Assembly: GCA_014138645.1 (NCBI GenBank)
Contig: JACJIB010000010.1
Coordinates: 102,106-166,105, forward strand
Direction of reading: 5' to 3'
Length of the DNA: 64,000 bases
From: Methylorubrum thiocyanatum
Lineage (GTDB): Bacteria > Pseudomonadota > Alphaproteobacteria > Rhizobiales > Beijerinckiaceae
The notes under the pieces are model-generated. The model was given only the letters and a program-made list of their open reading frames with translations. It searched no databases and was not told the DNA's origin. Shown here in pieces: positions 17,905-26,740 of this stretch; positions within the stretch are counted from its first letter, which is position 1, and each line of letters begins with the position of its first letter. Both the position numbers and the translations under genes were made by a program.

Positions 17905-18107
17905 GGACGACCCCTCTCCCTCGGCATCGCCGCTCCGCCGGCAGGGCGGCGGCCCGGGCGCCGCACTGTCCGCGCATCCCTCAGCGAGCGAGAAGAACGG
18001 CAAAGCCGCGTGCGACGCACGCGGTCTTGAGAGGTACATCCGGATGAGCGGCCCCGCTCGCCCCCCCGGGCGACCGGGCGCGACCTCTGCCGGACCGGAT
18101 TCCGTCG

Positions 18108-19178
18108 TCAGAGGAGCTGTCCGCCGGCCAGACGGTAACGGCCCATCGCGCTCTGGAACGCCGCCCAGGCGGAAATCGCGGGATCGCGGATGATGTAGCG
18201 GAGATACGCCCGCTCCGCCCGGTTCAGGCGCCAGGGCGTGAGCAGGTTGCCGCACAGGCGGCGCGGCGAGCGGATCTTGAGCGTATCCGTCTCCGCCAGT
18301 TCGCCCTCCCCCTCCCGCAGGCGGCAACCGAGGGTGACGAAGTTCAGGCCCGCCAGCATCGCCACGTCCATGTGGTACCAGAAGCGCGGATTGCACTCGA
18401 TGAAGCCGATCCGGCCATCCGGCTGCCGCCGGATATCGAAGCCGATGACCCCGTCGTAACGGAAATGCTCGATCAGCCTGCGGGCATGCCCGTCGATCAC
18501 CGGAACGCGGATCTCCTCCAGTTTGGTGAAGGTCCGACGGTAGGAGAAGGATGCTCGGATCCGACCTGATTCGCAGAGATAGAACGCGCTCAGTTCCTCG
18601 CCCGGCACGTAGGACTGGCAGATGATCGGCGCGTAGTTGAGGTGCTCGGGCAACGCGTCGGCCGTATCGATCCGCCGCACGCCGTAGCCGCCGGACATCG
18701 CGGCCGGTTTCAGGATCAGAGGAAAGGCGAGGGGCTCGCGCTCGCGATCACGGCGCAGATCCGCCATCGTCTCGAACCGCCGCGTCGCGGGGACGGGAAG
18801 GCCGAGATCGACGCACAGTCCGGCGAAGCGCCACTTGTCGTCGAGCACATCGACGGTCTCCGGATCCGGCACCGGATAGAACGGCGCGCCGATCTGGTCC
18901 CCATAGGCAGCCAGAAGGCGCGTGGTCCGGCTGCAACTCGGAAGCACCATGTCGATGTCGTGCACGGCACAGAGCCGGCGAATTTCGGCCAGGTCGGACG
19001 GCTGGACGTTGGAGAAATCTCCCGAATACGGAAGAAATCTTGCACAGAACCGTGAGTGCCTCAGGAGGCCAGCGTCCTCGACGCCCAGAACATAAACTTC
19101 ATCGAAACAGTCGCTCGCACATCGCAACACCCGGTACTGAATGCGCAGACCATTGGCCAAGACAAGTGCGCGCTTCAT
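18108..19178 (-). CDS. ATP-grasp ligase
   Basis: A 356-residue ATP-grasp enzyme of the carboxylate-amine ligase type. The preATP-grasp part shows DIDMVLPSCSRTTRLLA. The ATP-binding part has FPLILKPAAMSGGYGVRRID (phosphate-binding loop), PIICQSYVPGEELSAFYLC, and the metal site FDIRRQPDGRIGFIECNPRFWYH, where Glu and Asn in IECNPR bind magnesium. The final 60 residues are a helical extension. It is followed on the same strand by the GNAT acyltransferase. The pair may make an acylated amide conjugate, but no substrate is evident. Confidence 0.83.
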   Translation of the reverse strand: MKRALVLANGLRIQYRVLRCASDCFDEVYVLGVEDAGLLRHSRFCARFLPYSGDFSNVQPSDLAEIRRLCAVHDIDMVLPSCSRTTRLLAAYGDQIGAPFYPVPDPETVDVLDDKWRFAGLCVDLGLPVPATRRFETMADLRRDREREPLAFPLILKPAAMSGGYGVRRIDTADALPEHLNYAPIICQSYVPGEELSAFYLCESGRIRASFSYRRTFTKLEEIRVPVIDGHARRLIEHFRYDGVIGFDIRRQPDGRIGFIECNPRFWYHMDVAMLAGLNFVTLGCRLREGEGELAETDTLKIRSPRRLCGNLLTPWRLNRAERAYLRYIIRDPAISAWAAFQSAMGRYRLAGGQLL

Positions 19179-19425
19179 TGTAAAGCCTCATGCCCGACTT
19201 ATCTCCGGAGGACCGGGGAACGGACTGATATCTGAGATCCAATAATTTCGGCCTTGAGCCAAGTTTGTTTTTCGCGAAATATATCGTCAACATCTAATCT
19301 CAGGCACATACAATTTTTTGCAGCAACGCTATACTGATGATTGGAACGGGGACGGCGGATTAGTCCGCAATTGCCCCTTCGCAGCTACCGCGACGACCGG
19401 AATCCGGTTCGAAGGCGGGCTCGGA
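19179..19425. promoter_or_regulatory. AT-rich intergenic region upstream of the ATP-grasp gene
   Basis: About 250 bases with clearly more A/T than the flanks (for example GTTTTTCGCGAAATATATCG near 19266 and a TTTTTT run near 19315). It separates the ATP-grasp gene, transcribed leftward, from the end of the DUF1810 gene, and probably contains the promoter of the ATP-grasp/GNAT pair. No coding region or repeat was seen. Confidence 0.4.
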
Positions 19426-19857
19426 TCAGCCTTGTCTCAGACGTTCCAGGGTCATCGGATCGGGTTTCCCGTCGAAGAACGCGGCCAGCGCGCGGGCGAA
19501 GTCCGGCTCATCCGGAGCGGCCTGCGCGAACAGCGTCACCGAGGAGCGGAACTTCATGTCGTCGGGCGCGCCGAACAGGGCATGGGCCGAGCGGCCCTCC
19601 CAGGCATTCGCGGCCCGGGTGCAGGTGCGCAGCCGCTCGCCGAGCAGCGGATGGGCGAGATAGGCCCGCGCCTCGGCCAGCGAACGGATCGCGTAGCGTT
19701 GCGCCATGGTGCTGGAGCCGAGCCCGGCGATCTGCGGGAAGACGAACCACATCCAGTGGCTCTGCTTGCGCCCGTTCCGCAGTTCCGCGAGCGCCTGCTC
19801 GTAAACGCCGTCCTGCGCCTCAACGAAGCGGTTGAGGTCGAAGCGGTCCTCCATCAT
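19426..19857 (-). CDS. DUF1810 family protein
   Basis: A 143-residue small soluble protein matching the DUF1810 family: DLNRFVEAQDGVYEQALAEL, SHWMWFVFPQIAGLGSS, RYAIRSLAEARAYL and HPLLGERLRTC. The conserved SHWMWFVFPQ is diagnostic. Function is unknown. Two tandem ATG codons (19857 and 19854) follow a GGAAGGAGGG ribosome binding site; the second has the better spacing. The gene is followed upstream by the HDAC-like gene, which lies on the same strand. Confidence 0.88.
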   Translation of the reverse strand: MMEDRFDLNRFVEAQDGVYEQALAELRNGRKQSHWMWFVFPQIAGLGSSTMAQRYAIRSLAEARAYLAHPLLGERLRTCTRAANAWEGRSAHALFGAPDDMKFRSSVTLFAQAAPDEPDFARALAAFFDGKPDPMTLERLRQG

Positions 19858-19920
19858 GCCCTCCTTCCGGCGCGTGCGCGGGTGAGGCAGGGCCAACCGG
19901 CCGCGGGGGGCCGCGTTCCT

Positions 19921-20817
19921 TCAGGCCAGCGCCGCCATCGCCTCGAAGACGAAGGCGTGACGCGCGGCGAGCGCGTCGATGTCGCTGCCGTAACCGCCGC
20001 CGATCACCGCGCAGAGCGGGACTCCCTGTGATCGGGCGAGGCCGACGACGTAGCGGTCGCGGGCGCGCAGGCCGTCGTCGGTGAGGTCGAGGCGGCCGAG
20101 CCGATCGTCGCGATGGGGATCGACGCCGGCATTGTAGAAGATCAGATCCGGCGCGAAGTTCTGGACGAGGCCGGGCAGGTGCGCCTCCAGCACCGCGCGG
20201 TATTCCGCGTCGCCGAGACCGTCGGGAAGGCCGATATCGAGGTCGCCCGGCACCTTGTCGTGGGGGTAGTTGCGCTCGCAGTGGATCGAGAGCGTGAACA
20301 GCTCCGGCTCGCGGGCGAGGCAGTCGGCGGTGCCGTCGCCCTGATGCACGTCGAGGTCGATGATCAGCGCCCGGCCGATCGCGCCCTCGCGCCTCAGGGC
20401 AAGGGCGGCCACCGCCACGTCGTTGAACACACAGAAGCCCGCCCCGCCGTCCCTCCGGGCGTGGTGGCTGCCGCCCGCGGTGCTGCCTGCGAGGCCGTGA
20501 CCGAGCGCGAGACGCGCGGCCCGCAGCGTCCCCCCGGCCGAGGCGCGGGAGCGGGCGGCCACGCTCTCGGTGACGGGCAGGCCGATCGCCCGCTCGATCG
20601 CCCGCGGCACCTGCGCGGCAAGCACCGCCGCGACATAGGCCGGGTCGTGCGCCCCCGACAGCAGCGCCGCGTCGGCGGGTTCGGGCATAACGAAACCATC
20701 CGGCACGAGGCCGCGGGCGCGCAGGGTCTCGGCGAGCCGGCCGTACTTGCGCATCGGAAAGCGATGGCCGTCCGGCAGTTCCGCCTCGTAGGCGGGATGG
20801 AACACGATCGGGATCAA
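19921..20817 (-). CDS. Histone-deacetylase-family zinc amidohydrolase
   Basis: A 298-residue member of the HDAC/AcuC/AphA superfamily, zinc enzymes that remove acetyl groups from proteins, polyamines or acetoin-pathway substrates. Active-site features are visible: GGSHHARRDGG (general-base histidines), DLDVHQGDGT (Asp and His zinc ligands), AGVDPHRDDRLG (second Asp ligand) and GGGYG. The start is a TTG 20817; a search for an ATG in the correct place found none. The substrate of bacterial HDAC-like enzymes varies and cannot be read here. Confidence 0.88.
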   Translation of the reverse strand: MIPIVFHPAYEAELPDGHRFPMRKYGRLAETLRARGLVPDGFVMPEPADAALLSGAHDPAYVAAVLAAQVPRAIERAIGLPVTESVAARSRASAGGTLRAARLALGHGLAGSTAGGSHHARRDGGAGFCVFNDVAVAALALRREGAIGRALIIDLDVHQGDGTADCLAREPELFTLSIHCERNYPHDKVPGDLDIGLPDGLGDAEYRAVLEAHLPGLVQNFAPDLIFYNAGVDPHRDDRLGRLDLTDDGLRARDRYVVGLARSQGVPLCAVIGGGYGSDIDALAARHAFVFEAMAALA

Positions 20818-20930
20818 GGGATCAGCCCGGCGCGGGTCGGAGTGTCACACGCCTGATAAGGCGGCGCTGCTAGGGGCGTGATGGGGCGCGCCGTCGCGCC
20901 CGGATCCACCCTCGACGGGAGACGCCGCGC

Positions 20931-22103
20931 ATGATCGCAATGCCGGAGAGCGGCGCGCTCGCCGCCCTCGCGTTCTGCGCGGCCCTCGTTGCCATCAACC
21001 TCGCGAGCGTCGCGGTGGCGGCTCTGCGCATCGGGCGCAGGGGCGCGGATCGGGGCAAGCCCTCCGTCTTCCCCATGGACGCACCCGTCTCGGTGGTGCG
21101 GCCCCTGCGCGGCCTCGAAGCGTTCAGCGAGGAAACCCTTCTGGCGAGCTTCCGGCTCGACTATCCGGCCTACGAGTTGATCTTCTGCGTGGCGGATGCG
21201 GCCGATCCGGTCCTGCCGATGCTGGAGCGGATGCGGACGGCGCATCCGCACATCCCGTCGCGGCTGATCCTCGGCGACGAGCGCATCGGCGGCAACCCGA
21301 AGCTCAACAACTGCGTGCGCGGCTGGGACGCCGCCCGGCACGACTGGGTGATCCTGGCCGATTCCAACGTCCTGATGCCGCCCGACTACATCCAGCAGAT
21401 GCAGGCGGCGTGGCGCTCGGACAGCGGCCTCGTCTGCTCGACGCCGATCGGCGCGCGGCCGGACAGCTTCTTCGCCGAAGTGGAATGCGCCTTCCTCAAC
21501 ACCCTCCAGGCCCGCTGGCAATATGCCGGCGAGGCGCTCGGCCTCGGCTTCGCCCAGGGCAAGAGCATGCTCTGGAACAAGCCGTTCCTCGAAGCGCAGG
21601 GCGGCATCCGCGCGCTCAACGCCGAGATCGCCGAGGATGCCGCGGCGACCAAGCTCGTGCGCGCGGCGGGCAAGCGCGTCCATCTCGTCGCCTCGCCCTT
21701 CCGGCAGCCGCTCGGACATCGCGACCTGTCCGAGGTCTGGTCGCGGCAGGTGCGCTGGGCACGGCTGCGGCGCGTCACCTTCCCGCTGTTCTTCGCCCCC
21801 GAGATCGGTATCGGCGCCCTGCTGCCGCTGGTGCTGACGGGCCTCGCGCTGGGCACCGTCGAGGCCGCTCTCTGGCTCGTGGGCGCGGGCGCGCTCTGGT
21901 ACGGGGCCGAGATGGCGCTGGCCTACCGCGCCGGTTGGCACCGCTCGCCGCGGATGCTGGCCGCCTTCCTCGTGCGCGACGCAATGCTGCCGGCGGTCTG
22001 GGCGAGCGCCTGGGCCCGCACGGCCATCGTCTGGCGCGGCAACGCCATGGACATCCGCACCCGCGACGCGACTCCGCTCGAGACGGGGCCGACCGCCGCC
22101 TGA
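20931..22103 (+). CDS. Ceramide-glucosyltransferase-like (GT21) glycosyltransferase
   Basis: A 390-residue membrane-bound glycosyltransferase of family 21, which includes ceramide glucosyltransferases and the hopanoid enzyme HpnI. An N-terminal membrane segment is followed by the GT-A domain with VSVVRPLRGLE, LADSNVLMPPDYI (metal-binding Asp), AEDAAATKL and the RQVRW motif of processive enzymes, then hydrophobic segments at about 285-330 and 345-370. Methylobacteria make hopanoids and glycosylated lipids, so HpnI or a ceramide-type role is plausible. It is not beside other hpn genes, so the substrate is undecided. Confidence 0.87.
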   Translation: MIAMPESGALAALAFCAALVAINLASVAVAALRIGRRGADRGKPSVFPMDAPVSVVRPLRGLEAFSEETLLASFRLDYPAYELIFCVADAADPVLPMLERMRTAHPHIPSRLILGDERIGGNPKLNNCVRGWDAARHDWVILADSNVLMPPDYIQQMQAAWRSDSGLVCSTPIGARPDSFFAEVECAFLNTLQARWQYAGEALGLGFAQGKSMLWNKPFLEAQGGIRALNAEIAEDAAATKLVRAAGKRVHLVASPFRQPLGHRDLSEVWSRQVRWARLRRVTFPLFFAPEIGIGALLPLVLTGLALGTVEAALWLVGAGALWYGAEMALAYRAGWHRSPRMLAAFLVRDAMLPAVWASAWARTAIVWRGNAMDIRTRDATPLETGPTAA

Positions 22104-22557
22104 CCGAAGCGGCCCTCGCACGGGCTCGACCGCCGACGCCGCGTCCGAGCAGAACGTCAGCCCTGGTGGATCCGGGTCCGTCGCGGCAGCGCGACCGACG
22201 GAACGCGGCTGAACCGGCCCGGGCGGATGCGGTCAGCCTTGTGGATGCTCACGGCCAAGCACTGCCGCGAGCGCGAACCACCAGCCGATCAGAACAGAGA
22301 CACGATAAAAAACGGCACGATAGGACACAAGTCTGTTACCGAACGCGCCGGTTCGTCTCATAAAGTAAGCTCGTCCCCAAGCAACAACGCAGATCTATAA
22401 AGAGAAATATCGGCCACACAAAGCAACCATCATTCGCATCACAGCTGCAAAGAAGCCTGTTGCCAACGAAGCCGACGACTCGCCTCGGACGGGGGATCTG
22501 TTAACAATGCAGTAAGCACCGCACATTCGCTGTGTCGTGAGGGGGGACAACACCGCG
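22104..22557. promoter_or_regulatory. Intergenic region with AT-richer 3' half
   Basis: About 450 bases between the glycosyltransferase and the coiled-coil cassette. From about 22270 the sequence becomes notably richer in A/T (GATAAAAAACGG, CTATAAAGAGAAATAT) and probably holds the promoter of the cassette. No coding region, tRNA or repeat was found. Confidence 0.4.
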
Positions 22558-24102
22558 ATGGCCTGGATGCCGTTCCGTAATGTGCTGCCGACGTCGTCCG
22601 CGCCGCGCGACAGGGACGGTGAACAACAGAATCCGGAGCCGCCGGCCGCTCCGCCGCGCTTGCCGAAGGCTGCCATCCCCGACCTGATGGAGGGCGCGCG
22701 CCGTCCGCGACCGGCGCCCGAGCCTGCCCCGACCAATCTCGATGCCATCGGCCAGCGGGACGAAGTCGTCCGCCAGCGCATCGACGCGATGGTCGGCCGC
22801 CTGGACGATCTGCGGAGCCTCCAGGACGACTTCACGCTGATCCTGCAGCCGCTTTCGAGCATCAGCAGCGAGCTGTCCAAGGCCAGCGTGCGGATCGCCG
22901 AACTCGAGAACACGCTGTCGCAGGCGGTCAGCGCCAATGGCGGCCTGCGCGACGAGGTCGTGGACCTCTCGGCGAAGCTGTCGCGCATGAACAGCGAGCT
23001 TGCGGATTCACAGCTCCACGCGAAACGGACGCTCGAGAGCTTGCGCGAGCGCGATGCGGCCGTGGAGGCACATCAGATCGACCTGCGCGACAAGGTCTCG
23101 GCGATCGAGAACCTGGAGCGCCAGCTCTTTTCCGAGGTCGAGCAGAACAAGGCCCTGGCGAGCGAGAGCCGGGCGCTGCGGCAGGAGGCGCAGGCCGCCG
23201 ATTCCGCCCTGGCGCGCTCCGAGCACGAACTGAACAATATCCGCGAGAAGAACAGCCTGCTGGAGGTCGAGGGGCGCCGGCTCCAGCTTCTCAGCGAGGA
23301 GCAGGCGACGCAGCTCGCCGACCTCGATGCCCGCCATCGCGACCTGACCGCCAGCGCCGAGGCGGACCGGCAGCGCCTGCGTCTCGTCGAGACGCAGCTC
23401 GCGACGGAGATGTCGGTTCGCGAGCGCAACGAGGCGCAGCACGAGGCGGAACTCTCCGCGCTGCGCAACGACCGCGCCAGCCTCGCCATGAAGCTCGAAG
23501 CCGCCCTCAACCGGGCGACCTCGACGGAGCAGTTGCTGGTGCAGGCGCGCAACCAGCTGCGGGATAAAGACGAGGAGTTCCGCTCCGTCGACCGCAACTT
23601 CAAGGAAGCAACCATCGCGCGCAGCACCCTGGAGCGCCGCCTCGAGGCCCTGCAGGCCGATCTCTCCCGCCAGACGGAGCGGTTCCTGGAGATCCAGCGC
23701 ATCCGCGGCGAACTGGATAGCCGCTGCGACATGCTCAACAAGGCACTCGCCGCCAAGGATGCGGCGATCGAGCAGACGACGAACCGCAACGCGGTCTTGA
23801 ACGACCGGATCGAGCACCTGACGCACCGGCACGAAGCCGCCCGCGCCGATCTCGAAGCGTCGAACCGCAGGCTGACGGAGGAGTTGCAGAACGAGCGCTC
23901 GGAGCGCGCTCTGCTGCAGGGTGCCCTCGATATCGCGCGCGAGAGCCGGACGACGCTTCAGAAGCAGCACGATGCCCTGAAGCGCTCGGGCCGTCCGTGG
24001 CGGGAGCAGATGAACGACGAGGCCGGCGAAGAGGCCGCGCCCGCCTCGGCCGAGGCGGTGAGCAACGTTCGCCCGTTCACCTCCACGGGCAAGGCGACCT
24101 GA
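22558..24102 (+). CDS. Long coiled-coil protein, crescentin/FilP-like candidate
   Basis: A 514-residue protein with a Pro-rich, disordered head (about residues 1-65) and a nearly uninterrupted coiled coil from about 75 to 480, full of heptads such as LRDEVVDLSAKLSRMNSEL and ERRLEALQADLSRQTERFLE, then a short acidic tail ending NVRPFTSTGKAT. There is no membrane segment and no ATPase motif. The head-rod-tail layout is that of bacterial intermediate-filament-like proteins such as crescentin. Start ATG 22558 follows a GAGGGGGG stretch; an upstream GTG at 22537 is in frame. It is followed by two shorter coiled-coil genes on the same strand. Confidence 0.75.
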   Translation: MAWMPFRNVLPTSSAPRDRDGEQQNPEPPAAPPRLPKAAIPDLMEGARRPRPAPEPAPTNLDAIGQRDEVVRQRIDAMVGRLDDLRSLQDDFTLILQPLSSISSELSKASVRIAELENTLSQAVSANGGLRDEVVDLSAKLSRMNSELADSQLHAKRTLESLRERDAAVEAHQIDLRDKVSAIENLERQLFSEVEQNKALASESRALRQEAQAADSALARSEHELNNIREKNSLLEVEGRRLQLLSEEQATQLADLDARHRDLTASAEADRQRLRLVETQLATEMSVRERNEAQHEAELSALRNDRASLAMKLEAALNRATSTEQLLVQARNQLRDKDEEFRSVDRNFKEATIARSTLERRLEALQADLSRQTERFLEIQRIRGELDSRCDMLNKALAAKDAAIEQTTNRNAVLNDRIEHLTHRHEAARADLEASNRRLTEELQNERSERALLQGALDIARESRTTLQKQHDALKRSGRPWREQMNDEAGEEAAPASAEAVSNVRPFTSTGKAT

Positions 24103-24143
24103 TCCGGCGCCCCTCGCCGACGACGATTTGGAAGGATGTTTGA

Positions 24144-24632
24144 ATGTCAGAACAGGCCGTGAAAGACGCCGCCCCTTCCGCCGGCAATTCCATCCTGATG
24201 CGGGCTTGGCAGGCCAACGTGGCGCGGCCGGGGGACAAGGTCATCAGCTTCTCGCCGGCCCTGTCCGACAACGCCTCCGCCGACGGGGGCGCCCCGCCCC
24301 TGCCGCAGCGCGACTGGACCTCCGCGATCGATCTCGTGCAGGAGGCGGCCGAGGCGATCCGGATCAGTGAAGAGCGCGCCGTCGAGCTGGAAAACCAGCT
24401 CAGGAGCGTCATCGGCCAGGCCGAGGAGGAGGTGCGGCAGCTCCAGAAGACGCTCGCCGCGAGCCAGCAGATGGTGAGCCAGGCCGAAGACCGCGCCCGC
24501 CGCGCCGAGGCGCGCGCCCAGGAAGCGGAGAGCTGGCTGGTCCGCATCCACGATGCCGTGTTCACGGCCTTCGGCTCGAAGGCCAAGACCGTCCCCGCGG
24601 AGCCGAGCGGCGGCGAACAGGACACGCCCTGA
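24144..24632 (+). CDS. Coiled-coil protein, first of a paralogous pair
   Basis: A 162-residue protein that starts at ATG 24144, 41 bases after the long coiled-coil gene, with a GGAAGGA ribosome binding site. Residues about 55-150 form a coiled coil starting TSAIDLVQEAAEAIRISEER and ending AESWLVRIHDAVFTAFGSK. It has a disordered, acidic tail. It shares an AIDLV-EAAEAI opening and a hydrophobic C-terminal helix with the next gene, so the two look like diverged copies. No known family is recognised. Its position suggests it works with the long rod protein. Confidence 0.65.
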   Translation: MSEQAVKDAAPSAGNSILMRAWQANVARPGDKVISFSPALSDNASADGGAPPLPQRDWTSAIDLVQEAAEAIRISEERAVELENQLRSVIGQAEEEVRQLQKTLAASQQMVSQAEDRARRAEARAQEAESWLVRIHDAVFTAFGSKAKTVPAEPSGGEQDTP

Positions 24633-24649
24633 GGCGAGAACGCGCTCCG

Positions 24650-25156
24650 ATGGACATCGACGGCACATGTCCGGCGAGCAACGAGAACAGCCTGATGCTT
24701 CGTCCGTCCGAGTGGGACAGGTTCGACGTCGAGGTGAAGGTGTACGACGCGCTGGACCTCGTGAAGCAGGCTGCGGACACGATCCATGACCTGCAGCGGT
24801 GGAAGGAGACGATCGAGCCGCAGGCCCTGAGCCTGATCCAGAGCGTCCAGCAGGAGCGCGCCCGCTGGCAGGTGGAGCGCTCGGCCCTGATGGCCGAGAT
24901 CAGCGAATGCCGGCTCACCATCACCGCGACGAGAACGGCGCTGCGGACGGCTCTCTCGGACAGGGAGGCGCTGGCGCGGCGCTGCCAGGACGCCGGTGCT
25001 GCGGCCGCGGCCTCCGAACAGCGCGCCAGCGCGGCCGAGGCGCTGCTGGCCTTCCTCTACAAGACGTTCGCCCTCGAACTCACGGAAACGCCGTCGAAGG
25101 GCCCGGTCGGCCGGCCGTTCGCTCATCCGGCCGCCGCCTGGATCTCGCCCGAGTGA
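24650..25156 (+). CDS. Coiled-coil protein, second of a paralogous pair
   Basis: A 168-residue protein 17 bases after the previous gene on the same strand. The coiled coil (about residues 30-140) opens with YDALDLVKQAADTIHDLQRW, close in pattern to the neighbour's AIDLVQEAAEAIRISE, and ends AEALLAFLYKTFALELTE, comparable with the neighbour's SWLVRIHDAVFTAFG. The N-terminus is polar and the C-terminus short and Pro-rich. There is no membrane segment. Together with the two upstream genes it completes a three-gene coiled-coil cassette followed by an unrelated permease. Confidence 0.65.
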   Translation: MDIDGTCPASNENSLMLRPSEWDRFDVEVKVYDALDLVKQAADTIHDLQRWKETIEPQALSLIQSVQQERARWQVERSALMAEISECRLTITATRTALRTALSDREALARRCQDAGAAAAASEQRASAAEALLAFLYKTFALELTETPSKGPVGRPFAHPAAAWISPE

Positions 25157-25339
25157 TCCTCGTGCGCAGGGGGCCGACCCTCGGATCGTCGCGCGGGCCG
25201 GGGTCCGGCGGCTGAGCGGCATCGCCTGCATACGGCTCCAGGCGCGGACGGCAACGCTCTTGCTTGGCCCGTCGTCCCACGGCCCCGCCCAGCGGCCTCG
25301 TTCGGGGCGGCCTCCGGGCCGGGAATGCGGAGATGCACG

Positions 25340-26710
25340 ATGCCGACCCCCTCGCTCGACAAGAGCCTCAACGCCTTCCATCTCTGGGGCATCGCCGTCG
25401 GGCTCGTGATCTCGGGCGAGTATTTCGGGTGGAGCTACGGCTGGGCGCAGGCCGGGACCCTCGGCTTCCTCGTCACCACCCTGTGCGTGGCCGCGATGTA
25501 CGTGGCCTTCATCTTCAGCTTCACCGAACTCACCACCGCGATCCCGCAGGCGGGCGGCCCCTTCGCCTACGCGCATCGCGCCTTCGGGCCCACGGGTGCG
25601 GCGGTGGCGGGCTACGCGACGCTGATCGAGTTCGTGTTCGCGCCGCCCGCGATCTCGCTCGCCATCGGCGCCTACCTCAACGTCCAGTTTCCTGGCCTCG
25701 ACCCGAAGCACGCGGCGCTCGGCGCCTACCTGCTGTTCATGGGCCTCAACATCGTCGGCGTGCACATCGCCGCGACCTTCGAACTGTTCGTCACCGTGCT
25801 GGCGGTCGGCGAACTCCTCGTCTTCATGGGTGTCGTCGCTCCCGCCTTCAGCCTTGCCAGCTTCACCGCGGGCGGCTGGGCCGGTGAGGACCGCTTCGGA
25901 CCGGCCGCCATCGGCGGCATCTTCGCGGCGATCCCCTTCGCGATCTGGTTCTTCCTCGCCATCGAGGGCGTCGCCATGGCGGCGGAAGAGGCCAAGGACC
26001 CCAAGCGGACGATCCCGATCGCCTACATCACCGGCGTGCTGACGCTCACCGCGCTCGCCTTCGGGGTGATGCTGTTCGCCGGTGCCGCCGGGGATTGGAA
26101 GAGCCTGTCCGACCTCAACGATCCCCTGCCCCAGGCGATGAAGCGGGTGGTCGGCGAGTCGAGCGGCTGGCTGCACATGCTGGTCTGGCTCGGCCTGTTC
26201 GGGCTCGTCGCCTCCTTCCACGGCATCATCATGGGCTATGCCCGCCAGATCTTCGCGCTCGCCCGCGCCGGCTTCCTGCCGGCGGTGTTCGCGCGGGTGC
26301 ATCCGCGCTTCCAGACACCGCATGTGGCGACAGTCGCGGGCGGGGTCGTCGGCATCGCCGCCATCTACAGCGACAACCTGATCAGCGTCGCCGGCCAGTC
26401 GCTCACCGCCAGCATCGTGACGATGGCGGTGTTCGGCGCGCTGACCATGTACGTGATGAGCATGGCCGCGCTGTTCCGCCTGCGCCGGACCGAGCCGGAT
26501 CTCACCCGGCCCTACCGGGCGCCGCTCTATCCCTACGCGCCGGCCTTCGCGCTGGTGATGGCCGTGGTCTGTCTCGTGGCGCTCATCGTCTACAACCCGC
26601 TGATCTTCGCGATCTTCGCCGGGGTGATGGCCGTGGCGGTGGTGCTGGTGCGGCGTGTGGGCAAACCCGCGACGCCGGCGACGGTGTCCGCCCTCGATCC
26701 GGCGATCTAG
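25340..26710 (+). CDS. eat: Ethanolamine permease (APC superfamily)
   Basis: A 456-residue amino-acid/polyamine/organocation transporter with about twelve membrane segments. Its opening LDKSLNAFHLWGIAVGLVIS and GEYFGWSYGWAQAGTLGFLV, with TELTTAIPQAGGPFAYAHRA, match the ethanolamine permease subfamily. It would import ethanolamine (or a related amine) across the inner membrane by proton symport. ATG 25340 starts the protein just before the conserved block; an upstream in-frame ATG at 25325 is less well placed. A class I glutamine amidotransferase follows 30 bases downstream and may be cotranscribed. No ethanolamine ammonia-lyase genes are in the window. Confidence 0.87.
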   Translation: MPTPSLDKSLNAFHLWGIAVGLVISGEYFGWSYGWAQAGTLGFLVTTLCVAAMYVAFIFSFTELTTAIPQAGGPFAYAHRAFGPTGAAVAGYATLIEFVFAPPAISLAIGAYLNVQFPGLDPKHAALGAYLLFMGLNIVGVHIAATFELFVTVLAVGELLVFMGVVAPAFSLASFTAGGWAGEDRFGPAAIGGIFAAIPFAIWFFLAIEGVAMAAEEAKDPKRTIPIAYITGVLTLTALAFGVMLFAGAAGDWKSLSDLNDPLPQAMKRVVGESSGWLHMLVWLGLFGLVASFHGIIMGYARQIFALARAGFLPAVFARVHPRFQTPHVATVAGGVVGIAAIYSDNLISVAGQSLTASIVTMAVFGALTMYVMSMAALFRLRRTEPDLTRPYRAPLYPYAPAFALVMAVVCLVALIVYNPLIFAIFAGVMAVAVVLVRRVGKPATPATVSALDPAI

Positions 26711-26740
26711 ATCCGGGCCCAAGAGACGGGATCCAGGCCC

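Noticed and set aside
16594-18396. A 600-residue version of the GNAT protein
   Set aside because: The extra 164 residues overlap the ATP-grasp gene and lack similarity; ATG 17904 has a strong ribosome binding site.
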